Source of the DNA: Micromonospora carbonacea | Lineage (GTDB): Bacteria; Actinomycetota; Actinomycetes; Mycobacteriales; Micromonosporaceae | Direction: 5' to 3' | DNA length: 64,000 nucleotides | Assembly: GCF_014205165.1 (NCBI RefSeq) | Contig: NZ_JACHMZ010000001.1 | Span: 3,392,501 to 3,456,500 of the forward strand | The notes under the pieces: generated by a model | Told to the model about the DNA's origin: nothing | The model's input: only the letters and a program-made list of their open reading frames with translations | Database searches by the model: none | Program-made: the position numbers and the translations under genes | In this document: positions 61,401-64,000 of the stretch, in pieces | Layout of the letters: each line of letters starts with the position of its first letter | How positions within the stretch are numbered: position 1 is the stretch's first letter

Positions 61401-64000
61401 GGCGGCGACGACCGCCTCCGCGGCGGCGACGACGGCCTGCTCGGGGGTCTTGCCGGCGCCGCTGCGCACCGTGCCGGTCCCGGTGCGGGGCCGGTCGGCC
61501 GGGGCCGCGCCGGGCTGGAGCAGTTCGGCGAGCCGCTGCGGGGTGCCGGTGGCGAAGACGGCCGGCGGGGTCACCTCGACGCCGAACTCCTCGGTGAGGG
61601 CCGCCGCCGCGATCGTGACGTTGGCCGAGTCGCCGCCGAGGTCGAAGAAGTTGTCCGTGGCCAGGAAGACGTCGTGGCCGAGGACGGTGGCGAAGATCCG
61701 GGCGATGCGCTGCGCCGGCGGCTCGGTCGACTCGGCCGTCGGCTGCTCGACGGCGGCGACGGAGGGCACGCCGGTGCGGATGATCGTGTCCCGGGACGGC
61801 TGGGGCAGCCGCGACCGGGCGATCTTGCCGTTGTCGGTCAGCGGCATGGCGTCGAGGCGCACGTAGGCGTCGGGCACCATGTACTCCGGCAGGCGCTGCC
61901 CGACGAACTCGTCGAGGTCGGCCTTGACGAGGGTGCGGTCGGCGACCAGGTACGCGGTGAGCCGCGGCTCGCCGCGGCCCTCGAACGGGACGGCGATCAC
62001 GGCGGCGGCGGTGACGCCGTCGTAGCCGCCGAGGACGCGTTCGATCTCGGCCGGCTCGATCCGGTTGCCCCGGACCTTGACCTGCGAGTCGGCGCGGCCC
62101 AGCCACTCGATCGTGCCGTCGGTGTGCAGCCGCACCGTGTCGCCGGTGCGGTAGAGGCGCAGGCCGGTGGCCGGGTGGGTGAGGAAGACCTCGGCGGTGC
62201 GGTCGGGGCGGTTGGCGTAGCCACGGGCCAGGCCGACGCCGGAGAGGTGGAGTTCGCCGGCGCCGCCGGGGGCGACCGGGTTCAGCTCGGCGTCGAGGAC
62301 GTGCAGGTCCAGGTTGGGCAGCGGCTCGCCGAGCGGCAGGTACGACCCGACGGCGTCGACCCGGTGGGCGGACGCCCAGATCGTCGCCTCGGTGGGGCCG
62401 TACAGGTTCCACAGGGCGCGGGAGGTGGCGTGCAGCCGCTCGGCGACGGCCGGCGCGAGGGCCTCGCCGCCGGAGAGGACGGTGAGCCCCGGGCCGGGCG
62501 TCCAGCCGGTCTCCAGCAGCAGCCGCCACATGCTGGGGGTCGCCTGGGCGACGGTGACCTCGCCGATGAGGTCGGCCAGGCGGTGCGGGTCGCGGGCCAC
62601 GGCCCGGGACGCGAGCGCGACCGTGCCGCCGACGGTCAGCGGCAGCAGCAGCTCCAGCAGGGAGATGTCGAAGGCGACGGTGGTGTGCGCGAGCATCACG
62701 TCGGCGGCGGAGGAGCCGAGTCGCCCGCCGATGCCGGTGAGGAAGTTCGCCAGCGCGGCGTGCCCGATCTCCACGCCCTTCGGCTCGCCGGTGGAGCCGC
62801 TGGTGAACAGCACGTAGGCGAGGTCCGCGCCGGTGACGGTGGGCGGCACGGCCAGCGCGGAGGCGTCCGGGCCGGGGATGGGCAGGACGGTCCCGACGGT
62901 CTCGCCGAAGGCGCGGCTGGGCGCGTCGGCCAGGATCAGGTCGCACTGGGCGACCTCCACGTAGCGGCGCAGCCGCTCCACCGGGTAGTTGGGGTCCAGC
63001 GGCAGGAACGCGGCCCCGGCGCGCAGGATGCCCAGCATCGCGGGGACGAGGTCGGGGCCGCGCTCGGTGAGCAGGCCGACGACGCTGCCGGCCTCGATGC
63101 CCTGGTCGTACAGGTGGGCGGCGACGGCGTCGGCCCAGGCGTCCAGGGTGGCGTAGTCGATGCTGCGGTCGCCGGCGCGCACGGCGACGGCGTGCGGCCG
63201 GGCGGCCACGGTGGCCGCGACCAGGTCGAGCACGGTGGGGCCGGTCGACGTCGGCTCCGCCCCGGCGGCGTCGGACGCCACGTTGTCGACCGCGGCGCTG
63301 CCGGACGCCGCGGCCGGCGCGGGGGCGGCCGGCGCGGGGGTCGCTCCGGCGGCCGGTTCGGGGGCCGGCGACACCGGCGCGGCGGCGCGCGGCGCGGCCG
63401 GACCGGCCGCGCCGGGGAGCATCGCGCCGAGGGCGATGTCCTCGACCCGCTCGGCGAAGTCGAGGGCGTCGTCGGCGGCCATCGCGGTCTCGCGGACGAA
63501 CACGATCGGCGGCCCGTCGTGCAGGCAGAGCAGGGCGATCTCGGTGTCCGGGTCGGTGGCGGCCTCCTCGTCGGGGTCGCGCTCCAGCACCATGACGCGG
63601 GTGAAGGTCGGCCCGTCGGAGCCGGGCGGGCGGTACGCCAGCCCGAGGCGGACCTCCAGGTCGGTGGCGTACCCGTGGCGGGCGGCGGCCTCGTCGAGCC
63701 GGTCGGCGAGGGCCTCGGCGTCGGCGGCGTCGAACCGGACCGGCACGCGCGCGGCGGCGAGCCCGCAGGTCGCCTCGGCCAGCGCGCGGGCCGACGGCGG
63801 CGACCAGGCGAAGTCGAAGGTGGGGGCCTCCATGCGCTCGGCGAGCACGGCGAGGAACGCGCGGACGACGCTGACGGTCTCGGCCCGGGTCCGGGGCAGG
63901 TAGGCCAGCTCGTAGCGGCCGTAGTGCGCGGCGGCGGCGGAGAAGTCGGCGGCGGGCAGCGGCGCGGGACGCAGGTCGGCCAGGCGCGCCTTCCACCAGG
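55467..64000 (-). CDS. NRPS-PKS hybrid: ...-A(Gly?)-PCP-KS1-DH-ACP-KS2-AT (5' end beyond window)
   Basis: About 2843 residues are visible and the frame stays open to the right edge. An N-terminal region (64000-63400) resembles a shortened condensation-like domain but cannot be assigned. An adenylation domain (63240-61810) has LFTSGSTGEPKG, AFDISLL and NLYGPTEATIW; hand extraction of its specificity residues gives DILQLGLIWK, a glycine code. Next are PCP (61720-61520; LGGDSAN), KS1 (61180-59950; DTACSSS), DH (59460-58770; EHVVLGNPTLPG, LLDGAFQ), ACP (58620-58400; GLDSMLA), KS2 (58170-56910; DTLCSSS) and AT (56610-55610; GHSVGE, HAFHS, malonyl type). The C-terminus HPLFDRHYEH looks like the first strand of the DH whose remainder starts the next protein. 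Confidence 0.88.
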   Translation of the reverse strand, partial: WWKARLADLRPAPLPAADFSAAAAHYGRYELAYLPRTRAETVSVVRAFLAVLAERMEAPTFDFAWSPPSARALAEATCGLAAARVPVRFDAADAEALADRLDEAAARHGYATDLEVRLGLAYRPPGSDGPTFTRVMVLERDPDEEAATDPDTEIALLCLHDGPPIVFVRETAMAADDALDFAERVEDIALGAMLPGAAGPAAPRAAAPVSPAPEPAAGATPAPAAPAPAAASGSAAVDNVASDAAGAEPTSTGPTVLDLVAATVAARPHAVAVRAGDRSIDYATLDAWADAVAAHLYDQGIEAGSVVGLLTERGPDLVPAMLGILRAGAAFLPLDPNYPVERLRRYVEVAQCDLILADAPSRAFGETVGTVLPIPGPDASALAVPPTVTGADLAYVLFTSGSTGEPKGVEIGHAALANFLTGIGGRLGSSAADVMLAHTTVAFDISLLELLLPLTVGGTVALASRAVARDPHRLADLIGEVTVAQATPSMWRLLLETGWTPGPGLTVLSGGEALAPAVAERLHATSRALWNLYGPTEATIWASAHRVDAVGSYLPLGEPLPNLDLHVLDAELNPVAPGGAGELHLSGVGLARGYANRPDRTAEVFLTHPATGLRLYRTGDTVRLHTDGTIEWLGRADSQVKVRGNRIEPAEIERVLGGYDGVTAAAVIAVPFEGRGEPRLTAYLVADRTLVKADLDEFVGQRLPEYMVPDAYVRLDAMPLTDNGKIARSRLPQPSRDTIIRTGVPSVAAVEQPTAESTEPPAQRIARIFATVLGHDVFLATDNFFDLGGDSANVTIAAAALTEEFGVEVTPPAVFATGTPQRLAELLQPGAAPADRPRTGTGTVRSGAGKTPEQAVVAAAEAVVAAEAGAATDPAEQPATGAPAADRPEPARPRPPAAPPAAPAAGDTRADQGRARAGHDTARAGHGDVPADAPADHGDALAVIGMACRFPGAATPDEFWVNLAGGVTSVGDAPAGHRGWAHLWTDADEVPTGWVDRVEYFDAARFHLTDREARRLDPLQRILLSVTDEALESCGHDAASLGTATGVFVGTIASDFPELVAGSIGPGDPHVATGTAVSMVANRLSHAFNWTGPSFAVDTACSSSLVALHQAAMYLRTGEIDAAVVGAANLVLTPTKTRSFLRNGMLSPNGVCRTFDDDADGYVRGEGAGVLVLKRLADAQRDGDPVLALVRGAAVNHTGAAGFLTAPSSTAQEAVIRTAMRRAGVDADGVGYVEAHGTGTQLGDLIELEALRAALGGSGRATVAVGSVKTNIGHLEPAAGIAGLIKTILALQAERIPPSANLTFPNRGFRFEDSPLFVPDRLVPWTGPRVAGVSSFGFGGVNAHAVLAAAPRPAPAPVDAGPGLLTLSADSAEGLRTLAGRLVLLLRSPYCPPLAWLCVASRQRPAATHRLACVVDTVEQLDDKLMLFLARAEGTRNLHVGVVDPAATGGTIAPPGVDRDALDAAARRFVAGDTLPATERAPVRFPTAPHEEKHLWLEPVPAQLTAAPPRPRGWTWSEHPEAGEHVVLGNPTLPGSGYPGKVAEVVGRAAYALRDLTFRATVQPPATLTAERTGDRITFRDGTSGVVADLELTEPTPADPALTPPASAVGFTPVGLDEMYRDFDRNGLRYGPGFRCVRSLSTAYGQALGALRADGDPTGAVDARLLDGAFQVALAACGAQGLYVPFTIARLTVHAPLPAAVRVYARRDRGSAPDAGLLTASLVVLDGDRPVLTAEGITWRRISPAPPPGQPGSAGAQDRARHDGAATATTAAGNGRAPAAPAHPAVPSGHHRANGSAASASLGPALARWIAEGLETDVESLELDRPLEAQGLDSMLAVSLAQDIRARLGVDIPVTLLLEVGTVENLVTELRDTYGVTAVPGAEAAPAAPPTVAPPAEAPAGGSPTPAPTPAAAPPPAVAAAPAAPVAPAAVAPAARQATDRHDMAIVGFDGVFPNAGSPDELWEVVTRGEDCLREVPKSRWDIDDYYSEDAEPGTVYLRRAGFVDELTGFDAAFFRISPAEAQWIDPQQRHLIQSAWRALEDAGLSGRAADRSTGVFVGASYQHYRDMVVGDVVQTAAGLGNHNAILANRVSYFLDLSGPSMTIDTLCSSSLVALHTAVRSIRSGECDQAIVAGVHLAMSPQYFQLGSRLRSFSPTGASRAFDAAADGFVPGEGVVTVVIKPLADAVRDGDRIRGVIRGTAVNHGGRTSGLTVPSSSAQRDVILAALRDAGVGPDGIGLVEAHGTGTSLGDPIEVEGLTRAWREFTSRTQFCAIGSVKSNIGHLEPAAGLAGVVKVLLAFERELIPPTLHVNRPNDHIRFEESPFFVADQALPWPWVAGSPRRGAVSAFGMGGVNAHVILEEPPVVALREAIAQESFVVRVSASGEEGVRRLAGDYARALSSVSDVGGLGDFGFTANVGRASHRFRVAVSGVDGVGVVEGLSAVAAGGRPVGRLVNAAPVSVFMFSGQGSQYAGMARGLYGVEPVFRSALDECAELVSSLGVPLLDLLFGGRGEELVETRFAQVGIVAVQVGLVRLLESWGIRPGLVVGHSVGELSAAWAAGVFGLGDVLGLAVVRGSLMQGQRSGGAMAAVFAEAAEVVGSVVGSYPGLEVAASNGPRSVTVSGPAEVVDAFCVNSGLRCQRLVVSHAFHSEAMAGAVEPFAEAVSRVAVSAPRVGFASSITGGWHDAESVADAGLWGVGIRRPVLFGEALGLVGAAGGGVFWDIGAHPVLAGLGKQVLPDPGLVWLSTLRRDRSDQAQLHAAVAEFYSRGLGEVDWAGVHTGKGHRTTTIPTYPFERRELSAPRVHETAAAHRRRPEAQVSVPTAGDEAGGHPLFDRHYEH
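55601..57344 (-). repeat. Near-identical KS-AT block, copy 2
   Basis: This copy covers the second half of KS2 and its AT and matches 39903-41643. It differs by scattered bases and one extra codon (Ala) in the AT, in VFAEAAEVV against VFADAEVV. The same atypical codon use is seen. Identity stops abruptly upstream of the EAHGTGT region relative to the KS6 copy, but continues into the block shared with KS4. Confidence 0.95.

Noticed and set aside
61200..61480. Possible extra carrier domain in the Ala/Gly-rich linker between PCP and KS1
   Set aside because: The stretch has no DSL-type motif and is low-complexity linker sequence.

Overview
This is a very GC-rich (hand-counted lines reach 88% G+C) actinomycete chromosome segment. 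Codon use, leaderless promoters with TANNNT boxes and the gene families fit a Micromonosporaceae or Streptomyces relative; the genus is an inference. No RNA gene, CRISPR array, insertion sequence or integrase was seen.

Layout. (1) 93-9995: peptide uptake and breakdown. A minus-strand operon runs M19 dipeptidase, dipeptide-binding lipoprotein, two permeases, an M24-fold protein, a proline-iminopeptidase-like hydrolase and a double Lrp/AsnC regulator; the two transporter ATPases are divergent. (2) 10071-13038: a lone LanC-like protein and a CPA1 Na+/H+ antiporter. (3) 13158-21523: a MacAB-type efflux system with two HlyD-like adaptors, an OmpR/histidine-kinase pair and a small repeat lipoprotein, linked by heptamer arrays of 11-bp period that look like the response-regulator operator. 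(4) 21573-30683: a hypothetical protein, a secreted esterase-like protein, a serine hydrolase, a sugar ABC transporter, a LacI regulator and a five-blade-propeller glycosidase. Three similar operators tie the last group into one LacI regulon. (5) 30723-64000: a large biosynthetic operon read right to left and cut by the right edge of the window.

The biosynthetic operon is the notable part. In assembly order it encodes: a truncated first protein [unassigned region]-A(predicted Gly)-PCP-KS1-DH-ACP-KS2-AT; a second protein DH-KR-ACP-KS3-DH-ACP-KS4-KR-ACP; a third protein KS5-(AT relic)-DH-ACP-KS6-AT; an AlkC-type DNA glycosylase; a fourth protein DH-KR-ACP fused to a PLP-dependent alpha-oxoamine synthase (AOS); a 101-residue unknown; a histone-deacetylase-like amidohydrolase; a type II thioesterase; and a 14-TM drug exporter.

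How it may work (inference): a glycine-primed, mostly unsaturated polyketide chain is built by a mixed cis-/trans-AT line, with two modules split between proteins between AT and DH. It is released by decarboxylative condensation with an amino acid to give an alpha-amino ketone. It is trimmed by the deacetylase and exported. The glycosylase inside the operon suggests that the product alkylates DNA and that the host repairs its own genome. Two nearly identical 1.74-kb KS-AT blocks with foreign-looking codon use show that the assembly line was recently reshaped by recombination.
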